A stretch of DNA of 64,000 nt, taken from positions 8,392,805-8,456,804 of the forward strand of contig NC_092120.1 of NCBI RefSeq assembly GCF_045679555.1, read 5' to 3'. Below are positions 51,269 through 63,840 of this stretch, one piece after another. Source of the stretch: Salvelinus alpinus. Its lineage: Eukaryota; Chordata; Actinopteri; Salmoniformes; Salmonidae. The notes below the pieces were generated by a model. That model saw nothing but the letters and a program-made list of their open reading frames with translations. It had not been told where the DNA came from and did no database searches. The position numbers were made by a program, and so were the translations under genes. How positions within the stretch are numbered: the first letter of the stretch is position 1; each line of letters starts with the position of its first letter.

Positions 51269-52771
51269 ACACACACTGCCTATTTTCCCCACACAACACC
51301 TCACACACCTCTCTCTCTCTCTCAGTGTGGTAAGGTGAGTAGTTTCCTACCTACTGACAGGTACCTGGTGAAGGACAGGGAGCAGGAGAACAAGTTCAGC
51401 TTCTGTCTGGAGGAATCACTAAGGACCGCCAGCATCCAACCTCTACTACAGGTACGCACACACCCTCTCCTCCTCCTTTCCTCCATCCTTCTGTCCAATT
51501 CATCCCTTTATGTTTGTGTGTTAATGTCCCAACTCTGTGTGTGTGCGTGCTCCCTGCTTTGCTTTTATCTTTGTGTCTCCCATCCATGTTTATTCAAATA
51601 TGCAACACACACACACACCCCTAGGAGAGTGCAGGCGCTAGGCAAATAATGACTCACAGGAACCCAGAAATGATTCTGCATATGTGAACAATCCACAGTC
51701 CCCAATGGCCTCCTTTTATCTACGACTACACACCATAGACTGTTAAACACACGACACACTAAAGCCATGTCCTGAGAATAGGGGTTTCTGTATAATCAAA
51801 TGTTATTTGCCACATGCATCCTAAACAGGTGTGGACTACTGAAATACTTACTTACGGGCCCTTCCCAACAATGGAGAGAGAAAGAACATAGAGAAATAAT
51901 AGAAAAGTTAAACATGTCATAATATAAGTAATAATAGATACATAATGAATAATGATAACTTGTCTACATACAAGGACTACCAGTACCTAATGGATGTGCA
52001 GAGGTACGAGGTAGATATGTACATACAGTGTATTCGGACCTCTTGACTTTTTCCACATTTTGTTACGTTACAGCCTTATTCTAAAAGATTTAAAAATATA
52101 TATATATAATTACATCTACACACGATACGCCATAATGACAAAATTAAACAGGTATTTAGAAATGTTTTCAAATGTATTAAATATAAAGACCAGACGTCTC
52201 AGATGGTCTTTTGGAGAAGGCAGGGCAGGCAAGCTGCATTAACTGTTAATGTTGTGGTTGTGTTTAATGGGCAGCTCTCCCATAAGCTCCGTTCTGACTG
52301 AGCAGCAAGCAGGCTATTTATTATCTATTATCTTATTCTTTCCTTTTTACTTCCTGTTTATGAAACTGGCCCTAGTGATGACACTGATTTGTAAATTTAA
52401 AAGGGAAAATGAAACTCCAAATAAGAGCATGCCCTCTCCTCTCTCAGGGATATGAGGTCCATGTAACCAGGTCAGTGTTGCCTCAGCCAGCCCAGATGAA
52501 GGACATCATCGTCTGTAGCGGAGCTCGCTTCCTCTCCAAGATGCCCTCCACTCAGAAGGCCCAGGCCCGGACCCTAGTGATATCGTGTGGGGAGGACTGG
52601 TCTCTCTGTGCTCCTGCTTTCTCTGCTTCTCTCCCCGTCCTCAGTGCTGAGTTCCTGCTAACTGGTATATTACAGCAGAGAGTGGACCTGGTAACCCATG
52701 TCCTCTCAGCCCCCAAACTCAGGGCCCAGCCAGGAGCCAATGGCCAGGCCAGTGGCAGGAAGAGAACGTAA
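42561..52771 (+). CDS. mdc1: Mediator of DNA damage checkpoint protein 1, 9 coding exons, 2065 aa
   Basis: Chromatin adaptor that binds gamma-H2AX at DNA breaks and recruits MRN, ATM and RNF8. Coding exons: 42561-42696, 43161-43808, 44041-44119, 44270-45687, 45911-49038, 50520-50675, 50859-51041, 51326-51451, 52448-52771. All are GT-AG and in phase; the sum of 6198 nt gives 2065 aa plus stop (human 2089). The start MEATQLIDD keeps the Thr4-Gln ATM site. The FHA domain (about 47-145) has LGR with Arg58, SKQH and LGSMNGT. About 388-697 are SDTD/TDTD acidic repeats (CK2/NBS1 type). About 785-905 are five TQ/SQ-X-F/Y motifs of RNF8-docking type. About 1196-1415 form an E/R/K-rich helix. From about 1420 the sequence is basic and disordered. 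The tandem BRCT (about 1856 to the end) keeps FTGVVD and RRTVKFLC, with the phosphate-binding Thr and Lys. An acceptor before the ATG (42547-42548) indicates a non-coding upstream exon. Confidence 0.95.
42857..43027 (+). mobile_element. HpaI-like salmonid tRNA SINE in mdc1 intron 1
   Basis: It starts CAGGTAGCCTAGTGGTTAGA (A box), has GGTTGCTGGATCGAATCCCC (B box), CCCCTGAACAAGGCAGTTAA, and ends ACTGACTTGCCTGGTTAAAT with an A-rich tail. Same family as 8270-8479. Confidence 0.88.
43875..44040 (+). repeat. Extended pyrimidine tandem tract before mdc1 exon 3
   Basis: About 165 nt of nearly pure C/T, containing imperfect repeats of CTCTACCCGTCTCTTTCGTT, run directly into the exon 3 acceptor (TTTCTGTTAG at 44031-44040). 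It is an exceptionally long polypyrimidine tract. Confidence 0.85.
44560..45500 (+). other. mdc1 SDTD acidic repeat region
   Basis: Eight spaced motifs lie in exon 4: MDSDTDV (about 44570), MDSDTDV (44693), LDSDTDV (44821), LDTDTDV (44950), LDSDTDE (45066), SDSDTDL (45188), DSDADTD (45366) and MDSDTEQ (45481). Each is followed by Glu/Asp runs. In the human protein such SDT motifs are CK2-phosphorylated and bind the FHA/BRCT module of NBS1. The spacing here is about 33-43 codons for most pairs and wider before the last few. Confidence 0.88.
45754..45828. repeat. Short dispersed palindromic repeat in mdc1 intron 4
   Basis: GGTCCATAGGGCTCTGGTCA through GTAGGGTGCCATTTGGGACA matches, in part, the units at 53175-53262 and 60294-60408. 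Confidence 0.7.
47220..47875 (+). other. mdc1 charged E/R/K segment (predicted long helix)
   Basis: About 218 codons consist almost only of Glu, Arg, Lys, Gln, Met and Leu (for example [20 protein letters not shown]). There are no prolines and few hydrophobics in heptad positions, which is more like a single alpha-helix than a classical coiled coil. The DNA is strongly purine on the coding strand, so the opposite strand has a long spurious open frame (46980-48308). Confidence 0.8.
49206..50320 (+). repeat. 35-bp satellite in mdc1 intron 5, about 32 copies
   Basis: Units of ACATCTCTCTCTCCCTCAGC + CATGGGAGTACACTG (35 bp) are repeated head to tail, with CACTGAC or CACGAAC at the junction and occasional 33-bp units lacking one CT. 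Each unit contains a pyrimidine tract ending in CAG. Because 35 is not a multiple of 3, three frames rotate, giving several overlapping spurious ORFs of up to about 200 codons. The array lies wholly inside the intron between 49038 and 50520. Confidence 0.97.
51235..51266. repeat. (CT)n microsatellite in mdc1 intron 7
   Basis: About 16 CT dinucleotides within a longer pyrimidine-rich intron that ends at the exon 8 acceptor (51324-51325). Confidence 0.9.
51786..52028. repeat. Salmonid dispersed repeat in mdc1 intron 8
   Basis: AATCAAATGTTATTTGCCAC, ACAGGTGTGGACTACTGAAA and TACTTACTTACGGGCCC resemble the head of the repeat at 62690, followed by a region (ATAATAGATACATAATGAAT to GGTAGATATGTACATACAG) of the same family. 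It is diverged. Confidence 0.6.
52029..52185. mobile_element. Tc1-like transposon end fragment in mdc1 intron 8
   Basis: GTATTCGGACCTCTTGACTT + TTTCCACATTTTGTTACGTT + ACAGCCTTATTCTAAAA resembles the end of a common fish Tc1-like element. It is followed by ACACGATACGCCATAATGAC and then breaks off. No second end is visible. Confidence 0.5.
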
Positions 52772-53174
52772 CAGAAAAACAAAATTCACCTGGGTGGTAT
52801 TCATTAGTGCATACTGTAGCAAAACATTATGCAACAGAAAACAAAAACTAGTGTTGGACAAGTTCAGGTAATCCCTCCCTGTTTTAGTCTGTTTTCTTCC
52901 GATAGGTGAATATGACCCTGTCTACAGGGCCAGGGAGAAGGCATTATAGTTCCAGAGGAGACCGCAGACAGACGACACCCGTGTGTGTGTGTGTGTGTGT
53001 GATGGTGTGTGTGATAGCATGCAGCACCCACCTCCACCTGTATAGAGAACAGTAGCAGGTCCAGGCCACAGAGGAGTGGTAACTACAGTACTACTACCCT
53101 GGAGGGGCTGGAGACCATTAGACACCTGAGAGAGGGGAGAATGAGGATTCGGATGTACAAGAGACAAATGGCAG

Positions 53175-53262
53175 CATCCCAAATGGGACCTTATTGCCTA
53201 CTTTTGAAAAGAGCCCTGCACTATATAGGGAATAGGGTGCTATTTGGGACACAGACGTAAAA
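53175..53262. repeat. Short dispersed palindromic repeat
   Basis: CAAATGGGACCTTATTGCCT through CTATATAGGGAATAGGGTGC and TATTTGGGACACAG is the same unit as at 45754 and 60294. Confidence 0.7.
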
Positions 53263-53543
53263 GGCTGGTGAGAGGAGACATCCACCTGTATGACCAACTA
53301 GACTAGATAGTTGAGAATGTATTCACTCAGATAAGACAAACAAACCCAAGATATGGAAATGTATTCCTATGTTTGAGGGTAGAGAATATACATGCAGAGA
53401 AATGCTCTGAAAAGATTTGTTTATAAAAAAAGTAAATATGAGGTAACAGAGAGAAATACATGATCATTTACTGCCTATCCCAGTCATATTTATTTTATCT
53501 GTTTCTTCCTGTCTCTTCTCTCCTCCTCCTGATCCTTCATCTA

Positions 53544-55161
<1,618 letters not shown>

Positions 55162-55400
55162 TATACTGATTAATAGCCATCCTCTCTCCTTTGTATAAAG
55201 ATAACAAATGTACATATATATATTGTGTATATTATGCGAGGGTAATGTTGAATATACCAGGTATCTGTCTTCACTAGCTGTGATTGCTGAAGGGACATTT
55301 CTTCAATCTTAGAGAAAGGACTGAACTGATTGTTTTAATGCTGCTCGTCCATCTACATCTTTGTATGTCTAGGAGTTAAATGTGTCTTTATTTACCGACC

Positions 55401-55406
55401 AATAAA
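55401..55406 (+). other. Candidate mdc1 poly(A) signal
   Basis: AATAAA in a 3'UTR-like context (TTTACCGACCAATAAACCTT), 2.6 kb after the mdc1 stop and just downstream of transposon copy B. Confidence 0.45.
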
Positions 55407-55739
55407 CCTTATGTACTGAACTTATGCGTGATTAGTTAAATTGTATTTTTCGGGGGTGGAAATTTCTTATGGCATATGTTTTGATGTTTTATAATATTTT
55501 GGCTACCATTTCATTAAGTGTATTTTTAGGCCAATTAATGGCGGTCAATGGGCGAATGTTATTTGTGTTCTGTCCCTTCTTTCTGGCATAGTCTGGGCTT
55601 TGGGATGTTTTAATACATCATAGATATTGAGGTTGAACTAAATCCTTCGACTCAGCCTTCACTCCTACCTCTCAGCTGAATAGCCTATACACAATACAGC
55701 TATTATAATGTTTTGTTATAAGGAAGATAAATCACTTCA

Positions 55740-55960
55740 GTTAAAAAGACAAACAACAAGCAATCGTTGCCTTGCTTGGGGCAATCGAATCCGGTGTTTA
55801 CCGACAATAGTCGAGCGGCTCCGACCGAGAGCAAAATCCGACATATTCTGAGCATCTTCCAAATGTTCAGCTCCAGTCGTCAAGTGCTGCTCTTGGGGGG
55901 CGAAGTTGAGAAGGAGGGTGACGCCAAGAAGGGAGAGAAATACATGCATCAATAGGCTAG
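55740..55960 (+). promoter_or_regulatory. CpG-bearing stretch, possible 5' exon/promoter of an unidentified gene
   Basis: About 200 bp contain several CpGs (CGAATCCGG, CGACAATAGTCGAGCGGCTC, CCGACCGAGAG) inside otherwise CpG-poor AT-rich DNA. A 62-codon open frame lies here without recognised homology. No gene could be linked to it in the remaining window. Confidence 0.25.
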
Positions 55961-57680
55961 GCTACATATTTCTCCTACAATCTCGTTATAACGTTGCCTA
56001 CTCTGTCAATACGGAGGAGATAGTGTGAATTTAAAGGTGAGTGAGCTAAGGGGATAAATATTTCTTACGTGTGGTGGATGTGATGAGATTCTTCAAATAA
56101 ATTCGCCGCCTGGTGCGTGACGGGTTAAATTCTGCAGTTTTTGGTGAGATGCTCGTGAGGGTGTCTGTTGGCTTTCCTGTATATTGAGATGTTAGATTAA
56201 TAGCCGATTATTATCCGATAAGGGCTTTATTGGATGAAAACAGGGCGTGCTTGTTCCGAAGAAGATGAAAGGTGAGACAATTGTGATTAGGTTGTCACGT
56301 TTATTGGGGGGAACGATTAAACAGACTATGCGCATCATCGGGATGGTGGTATGATGGGACACGTCTTCAATAATGCATTACCATGCTAATTTCACAGTCT
56401 GCTCTACAGAATGTCACACAAGGGGGCAATCATTAGACTACACAGGTTGAATAGGCTAGTGCCGGTCCAATGCCTATCCCTATTTATGACCATTTAGATT
56501 AGGCCTATAGCCTAATGTAAGACATTGCTTCAGAATTTGAGCCATAGCCTATGATAAGAAAACATCTCTGAAACAATGTAGCCTAACAGGGATATGCAAT
56601 AAGCTATGTTATTTGAAATATTCCTGAATATTCCCATCATGGAATGCAATATGTCGCCTTAATTCGCAGTACCTGTTACTTCATGTGGAGATGAATTGTA
56701 TGACTCAGTTTGGTCCTGTAAGATTATTGATGCATAATACACATCTAATCAATGCAAATGAGTAGTCTATGGATCCTGTCTCCCAATCAGTATATCTTAA
56801 TATGTAGGACTATTATTTTTTTTATCGAATGGTTTAGCCTATACTGAATCCTTTATTTTTAAAGCATCCATCCATTATCAATTGAATGATGTGCTCCTGC
56901 AGCCTGTTCCGGCGCGCTGCTGCCTCCGGTGCTGTGCAGTGTCGCCCCCGCCGCTTATATGTTGATGACATATGGTGGCCTGAGTCTGCGCTGCCTGCAT
57001 GTTACAATTGCCAACAGTTCAGGTACATGGCAGTATAGTACAGTGTGCGCTGCTGCTGATTGCTGTTAAGGGATGTCCTTGGCCTGTATGTCACTGCTAT
57101 TCAAGCCTTTTTATGCTCTGAGGTTTATCTGTTGGGATTTTATGAACACTTGTTTGTCTTGTACACAAGGACACTTCAAAAGATGTGGGAATATTCCCAT
57201 GTCTTGTTACTGTTGGGAGGGCATTCTTTTAATATGTTCTGGTTAAGATAGAAACACGTTACAGACCTATTTGTTTTTCCTGTCTGTCTCTAATTTGGCA
57301 CAGATATATTTTTATTGGAAGACTGTAAACTGGAAGTGATGCTGATTGATGTATTGCTAGCGCCTGTAGTGGCCTATCTTCAACTGTCACAATTAGGAAA
57401 TGATGAAGCTACATGTCATCTGTGAGTTGTCTTTCTATGTCCTCACTTGAAAGACAATGATGAGTTGAGGATGAGGACATTTACTGTAGCACTCTTCCCC
57501 CTCATGACCTCTGATCTGACAAGATCTGACAGGTGAAAGCAATATGGTGAAAACCTGTCCATTCCTTTCATATATATAAGAGAGAGACTGAGAGTGGGGC
57601 TGAGTGAGAGGGAGAAATACAGAGTGATTGAGAGAAAGAGGGATAGAGAGAAATACACCTAGAGAGAGGGGGAGAAAGAT
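55961..57680. other. Intergenic DNA with a small CpG patch near 56900-57000
   Basis: GCCTGTTCCGGCGCGCTGCT and GTCGCCCCCGCCGCTTATAT at about 56903-56960 form a short GC-rich patch. The remaining sequence shows no exon, element or RNA gene I can recognise. Confidence 0.35.
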
Positions 57681-57685
57681 ATATA

Positions 57686-59324
57686 CAGTTGAAGTTGGAA
57701 GTTTACATACACTTAGGTTGGAGTCATTAAAACTCGTTTTTCAACCACTCCACAAATTTCTTGTCAAACAAACTATAGTTTTGGCAAGTCGTTTAGGACA
57801 TCTACTTTGTGCATGACACAAGTAATTTTTCCAACAATTGTTTACAGACAGATTATTTCCCTTATAATTCACTGTATCACAATTCCAGTGGGAAAGAAGT
57901 TCACATACACTAAGTTGACTGTGCCTTTAAACAGCTTGGAAAATTCCAGAAAATGATGTCATGGCTTTAGAAGCTTCTGATAGTTTGAGTCAATTGGAGG
58001 TGTACCTGTGGATGTATTTCAAGGCCTACCTTAAAACTCAGTGCCTCATTGCTTGACATCATGGGAAAATCAAAAGAAATCAGCCAAGACCTCAGAAAAA
58101 AAATTGTAGACTTCCACAAGTCTGGTTCATCCTTGGGAGCAATTTCCAAATGCCTGAAAGTACCACGTTCATCTGTACAAACAATAGTATGCAAGTAAAA
58201 ACACCATGGGACCACGCAGCTGTCATACTGCTCAGGAAGGAGACGCGTTCTGTCTCCTAGAGATGAACGTACTTTGGTGCGAAAAGTGCAAATCAATCCC
58301 AGAACAACAGCAAAGGACCTTGTGAAGATGCTGGAGGAACAGGTACAAAAGTATCTATATCCACAGTAAAACGAGTCCTATATCGACATAACCTGAAAGG
58401 TCGCTCAGCAAGGAATAAGCCACTGCTCCAAAACCTCCATAAAAAAGCCAGACTATGGTTTGCAACTGCACATGTGGACAAAGATCGTACTTTCTGGAGA
58501 AATGTCCTCTGGTCTGATGAAACAAAAATAGAACTGTTTGGCCATAATGACCATCGTTATGTTTGGAGGAAAAAGGGGGAGGCTTGCAAGCCGAAGAACA
58601 CCATCCCAAACGTGAAGCACGTGGGTGACAGCATCATGTTGTGGGGGTGCTTTGCTGCAGGAGGGGCTAGTGCACTTCACAAAATAGATGGCATCATGAG
58701 GATGGAAAATTATTTGGACATATTGAAGCAACATCTCAAGACATCAATCAGGAAGTTAAAGCTTGGTCACAAATGGGTCTTCCAAATGAACAATGACCCC
58801 AAGCATTCTTCCAAAGTTGTGGCAAAATGGCTTAAGGACAACAAAGTCAAGGTATTGGAGTTGTCATCACAAAGCCCTGACCTCAATCCTATAGAACATT
58901 TGTGGAGGGAACTGAAAAAGTATGTGCGAGCAAGGAGGCCTACAATCCTGACTCAGTTACACCAGCTCTGTCAGGAGGAATGGGCCAAAATTCACCCAAC
59001 TTATTGTGGGAAGCTTGTGGAAGGCTACCCGAAACGTTTGACCCAAGTTAAACAATTTAAAGGCAATGCTACAAAATACTAATTGAGTGTATGTAAACTT
59101 CTGACCCACTGGGAATGTGATGAAAGAAATAAAAGCTGAAATATTCATTATATAAATATTCATTCTCTCTACTACTATTCTGACATTTCACATTCTTAAA
59201 ATAAAGTGGTGATCCTAACTAACCTAATACAGGGAACTTTTACTAGGATTAAATGTCAGGAATTGTGAAAAACTGAGTTCTAATGTATTCGGCTAAAGTG
59301 TATGTAAACTTCCGACTTCAACTG
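57686..59324 (+). mobile_element. Sleeping Beauty-type Tc1 transposon, copy C
   Basis: It runs from CAGTTGAAGTTGGAAGTTTA (after TA 57684-57685) to GACTTCAACTG (before TA 59325-59326), 1639 bp, in plus orientation. Inner repeats lie near 57893-57912 and 59087-59110. Confidence 0.97.
58061..59082 (+). pseudogene. Sleeping Beauty-type transposase, copy C (inactivated)
   Basis: ATG at 58061 ([15 protein letters not shown]). A TAA replaces the family TAT codon in the CKYKHH segment near 58197, and one A is missing in the MLEETG segment near 58335. From 58474 to the stop at 59082 the frame is open for about 202 codons, with [10 protein letters not shown] (first Asp), FQMNNDPKH (the second catalytic Asp position is Asn) and NPIEHLWREL (Glu). 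It is therefore broken both by frame and by active-site change. Confidence 0.93.
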
Positions 59325-59329
59325 TACAG

Positions 59330-59930
59330 TGAGATAGAGACATGGACCTAGACAGAGAGAGAGATAGAGAGAATATTTTTAGAGTACTTAAAGAAGGGAA
59401 GGCGGTGGATAAATGAAGAGTCAGTCTATGTCTGTGTCATATGAGACCGCATCCATCATCCATTTTGATTTACACAACACTTCCAGGCAAGCAGCCCAGG
59501 GCTGCATCTCAACAGTCTAAAGTGGCTTCTTCCCCTTGTCTCCTTTCCTTTATCCGTCTCCTTGCCACAGGATGGATAAAAGCAGTATGGTTGATGTGTA
59601 TTGTTGTGAATCTGCTTTCACCTATCAAGTAGTTTTACACTCATCAGAACAGATGAAGGAAAAGAGACAAAGAGAGGAAGCCTCTTAAGACTATTGAGAT
59701 GCACCCATTGTCATTTGAACTAACCAGAAAGCCTTGACCTCCAGTAAACCACCTGAAGTAAACATTCAGCCTGTGTACTGGTCTGTTGTTCTTTTGCTTT
59801 TCTGACACTTCATGATTTAAGATTGTATTTTCTGGTGAGGGAGGAGAGGAGGGAAAGAGGGAGAGAGGAAGCGAATATTGGTCATGTGTGTTTGTGTCTA
59901 CGGGATTTATGGACAAGTGTGTGTGTATTG
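59330..59930. other. Intergenic DNA, no recognised gene
   Basis: Contains short GAGA-rich stretches but no exon-like or element-like sequence. Confidence 0.35.
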
Positions 59931-59932
59931 TA

Positions 59933-59934
<2 letters not shown>

Positions 59935-60016
<82 letters not shown>
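59935..60016. repeat. (GT)n microsatellite
   Basis: About 41 GT dinucleotides, flanked by imperfect GT sequence on the left. Confidence 0.97.
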
Positions 60017-60019
<3 letters not shown>

Positions 60020-60293
60020 GGGTGTGCATTTCCTTGCAGCCTGACTGGATACTTTGCCTTCATTACAGTGACAGAAGTATTAGGGGATAGATGCACCGAC
60101 CACTGTGATTATGTAAGCCAAGGAGAATGATGGAAACGATGTGAAGGAATGAAGGACAGACAGACAGAGACATCTTTGTGGGGTTCATGCATCTGCAGTC
60201 ATTGAAGGCTTTTCCGCCTCTTTAAAGGAGCTCAACAAAGGCCTGTCTGTACCTCCTCCTCTCTCCCTTCTCAGTGACCAGAGACTCAGAGGC

Positions 60294-60408
60294 TGCGTCC
60301 CAAATGGCACCCTATTCCCTATATAGTGCCCTACTTTTGATCAGAGCCGTATGGACCCTGGTTAAAAGTAGTGGAATATATAGGGTGCCATTTGGAACAA
60401 ATCCCACA
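60294..60408. repeat. Dispersed palindromic repeat, both arms present
   Basis: The left arm GTCCCAAATGGCACCCTATT ... CTACTTTTGATCAG pairs with the right arm TTAAAAGTAG ... ATAGGGTGCCATTTGGAAC. Partial copies are at 45754 and 53175. The fold-back structure suggests a MITE. Confidence 0.75.
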
Positions 60409-60479
60409 TCTCAGATGAAGACTGACACAGTCTTTGAGTTCAGAGTGGGATGCTGCTGGAGCTGAGATGTTATAAGATA

Positions 60480-60897
60480 AGGAGGAGGAGAGGGTGAAAG
60501 GGGCATGAGAGGAGAAAGAGAGAGGGAGGGAGGGAGAGAAAGAGAGGGAGGGAGGGGGAGAAAAGAAGAATGAGAGGGAAGGACAGAGGAAGCATAGCAG
60601 AAATGGAATGGGAAATAAAGAGAGAGAAGGCAGAGAGAGAATAGAGGGATATAGAGAGTGGCATGAGGCAGAACAGGAAATAGAATGAGAAAAGATAGAA
60701 GGACAGAAAGCAGGAGAGGAGAGAAAGTAACAGCTGAGTCAGACAGAAAAAAAGAGAGAAAGGGACAAATTGGAAGATCGATGAGAAGATGATGCAGGGA
60801 TGGAAAGAGGATAAGAGATGTGGGAGGAAACAGAGAGAAAAAGGGAGACAGGAAAATAAAATAAAGAGAGGGTGGCAGTAAAAAGAGAGTGAAATAC
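60480..60897. repeat. Purine-rich low-complexity tract
   Basis: About 420 bp of mostly G/A on the + strand (GAGAGGGAGGGAGGGAGAGA and similar), leading directly into the tandem array at 60898. Confidence 0.85.
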
Positions 60898-61940
60898 ATG
60901 ACAGATAGAGAGGGACTGATAGAGAGGGACTGGGGAAGGAAGAGAGAGTGACAGATAGAGAGGGACTGGGGAAGGAAGAGAGAGTGACAGATAGAGAGGG
61001 ACTGGGGAAGGAAGAGAGAGTGACAGATAGAGAGGGACTGGGGAAGGAAGAGAGAGTGACAGATAGAGAGGGACTGATAGAGAGTGACAGATAGAGAGGG
61101 ACCGATAGAGAGTGGCAGATAGAGAGGGACTGATAGAGAGTGACAGATAGAGAGGGACTGATAGAGAGGAACTGAGGAAGGAAGAGAGAGTGACAGATAG
61201 AGAGGGACCGATAGAGAGTGGCAGATAGAGAGTGGCAGATAGAGAGGGACTGATAGAGAGTGACTGATAGAGAGTGACAGATAGAGAGGGATTGATAGAG
61301 AGTGACAGATAGAGAGGAACTGAGGAAGGAAGAGAGAGTGACAGATAGAGAGGGACTGATAGACAGGGACTGGGGAAGGAAGAGAGAGTGACAGATAGAG
61401 AGGGACTGGGGAAGGAAGAGAGAGTGACAGATAGAGTGTGACAGATAGAGAGGGACTGATAGAGAGTGACAGATAGAGAGGGACTGATAGAGAGTGACAG
61501 ATAGAGAGGAACTGAGGAAGGAAGAGAGAGTGACAGATAGAGAGGGACTGATAGACAGGGACTGGGGAAGGAAGAGAGAGTGACAGATAGAGAGGGACTG
61601 GGGAAGGAAGAGAGAGTGACAGATAGAGAGTGACAGATAGAGAGTGACAGATAGAGAGGGACCGATAGAGAGTGGCAGATAGAGAGGGACTGATAGAGAG
61701 TGACAGATAGAGAGGGACTGATAGAGAGGAACTGAGGAAGGAAGAGAGAGTGACAGATAGAGAGGGACAGATAGAGAGGGACTGATAGAGAGGGACTGAT
61801 AGAGAGGGACTGATAGAGAGTGACAGATAGAGAGGGACTGATAGAGAGTGACAGATAGAGAGGGACTGATAGAGAGTGACAGATAGAGGGACTGATAGAG
61901 AGGAACTGAGGAAGGAAGAGAGAGTGACAGATAGAGAAGT
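60898..61940. repeat. Complex purine-rich minisatellite
   Basis: It is built from two interleaved modules: a 34-bp unit (AGAGTGACAGATAGAGAGGG + ACTGGGGAAGGAAG) and shorter units AGTGACAGATAGAG and AGGGACTGATAGAG. Higher-order blocks recur, for example at about 61140-61200, 61310-61380 and 61500-61600. The opposite strand has a 595-codon Ser/Leu-rich open frame produced solely by the array. Confidence 0.95.
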
Positions 61941-62062
61941 CTAGGTGAATAGGGGACAGAAAGAGAGAGAGATACAGAAAGAGGAAGGGAGGAAAAGAGG
62001 GAGTGAAGGATAGCAGATGGCCCAGTCCGGCAGCCCATGGTTAAAAGCCCAAAGAAGAGGAG

Positions 62063-62197
<135 letters not shown>

Positions 62198-62269
62198 ACT
62201 GTAAACCCAGTGAGGCGAGCACCAGGGTATTGTTTCCCTTACAAAAAAACATGTCAAATTTGTCCTAAA

Positions 62270-62512
62270 ACCACATCTGACTCACATGTTTGCTTTTCCC
62301 ACATTACATTTTTTACTTGATTTGTTCACATGTGAAAAATGTATGTGAAATGTCACAAGTGTCCGAAAACTACGTGTCTGACTCATGTGAATGTTTTTAT
62401 TTGACATGTGACATATTTCACGTGATTTGTTTACACCTGTGTTCACACGTGTCCATAAACCACGTGTTTTTTCACGTGTTCCTTTCACATGTGATTTTTT
62501 GTAACGTTTCTG
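62270..62512. repeat. Degenerate cluster of CACATGTG/CACGTG palindromes
   Basis: In about 240 bp there are many short E-box-like palindromes: TTCACATGTGAA (about 62326), GACATGTGAC (62403), TCACGTGA (62419), ACACGTGT (62447), CACGTGTT twice (62462, 62475) and TCACATGTGA (62487). T-rich spacers lie between them. It appears to be a diverged tandem or inverted array rather than unique sequence. Confidence 0.65.
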
Positions 62513-62689
62513 GCCCCAAATGATTCGAAAAACAATTTTTTCCTCCTTAAATGGAGTGGAAGATCTTGGATTATCTGCTTCACAGGTCCTCTAAAAACAA
62601 CAACGCAGATATATTCCCCTTATGTGCTGTAGTGACACAAAGATGAACATGTTTCACATCCCTGTGTTCACACATTATGATATAACATC

Positions 62690-63232
62690 AAATCCAATTT
62701 GATTTGTCACATGCCCCGAATACAACAGGTGTAGACCTTACAGTGAAATGCTGAATACAACAGGTGTAGTAGACCTTACAGTGAAATACTGAATACAACA
62801 GGTGTAGTAGACCTTACAGTGAAATGCTGAATACAACAGGTGTAGTAGACCTTACAGTGAAATGCTGAATACAACAGGTGTAGTAGACCTTACAGTGAAA
62901 TGCTGAATACAACAGGTGTAGTAGACCTTACAGTGAAATGCTGAATACAACAGGTGTAGTAGACCTTACAGTGAAATGCTGAATACAACAGGTGTAGTAG
63001 ACCTTACAGTGAAATGCTGAATACAACAGGTGTAGTAGACCTTACAGTGAAATGCTGAATACAACAGGTGTAGTAGACCTTACAGTGAAATGCTGAATAC
63101 AACAGGTGTAGACCTTACAGTGAAATGCTGAATACAACAGGTGTAGACCTTACAGTGAAATGCTGAATACAACAGGTGTAGTAGACCTTACAGTGAAATG
63201 CTGAATACAAGCCCTTAACCAACAATACAGTT
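62690..63232. repeat. Salmonid dispersed repeat with internal 38-bp minisatellite
   Basis: The outer parts (AATCCAATTTGATTTGTCAC at the left, AAGCCCTTAACCAACAATAC at the right) are those of a common salmonid dispersed repeat. Between 62727 and 63209 the unit GAATACAACAGGTGTAGTAG + ACCTTACAGTGAAATGCT (38 bp) is repeated about 13 times, with some 35-bp units lacking GTA. A normal copy of the element would carry this segment once. Confidence 0.9.
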
Positions 63233-63239
63233 TTAAGAA

Positions 63240-63840
<601 letters not shown>

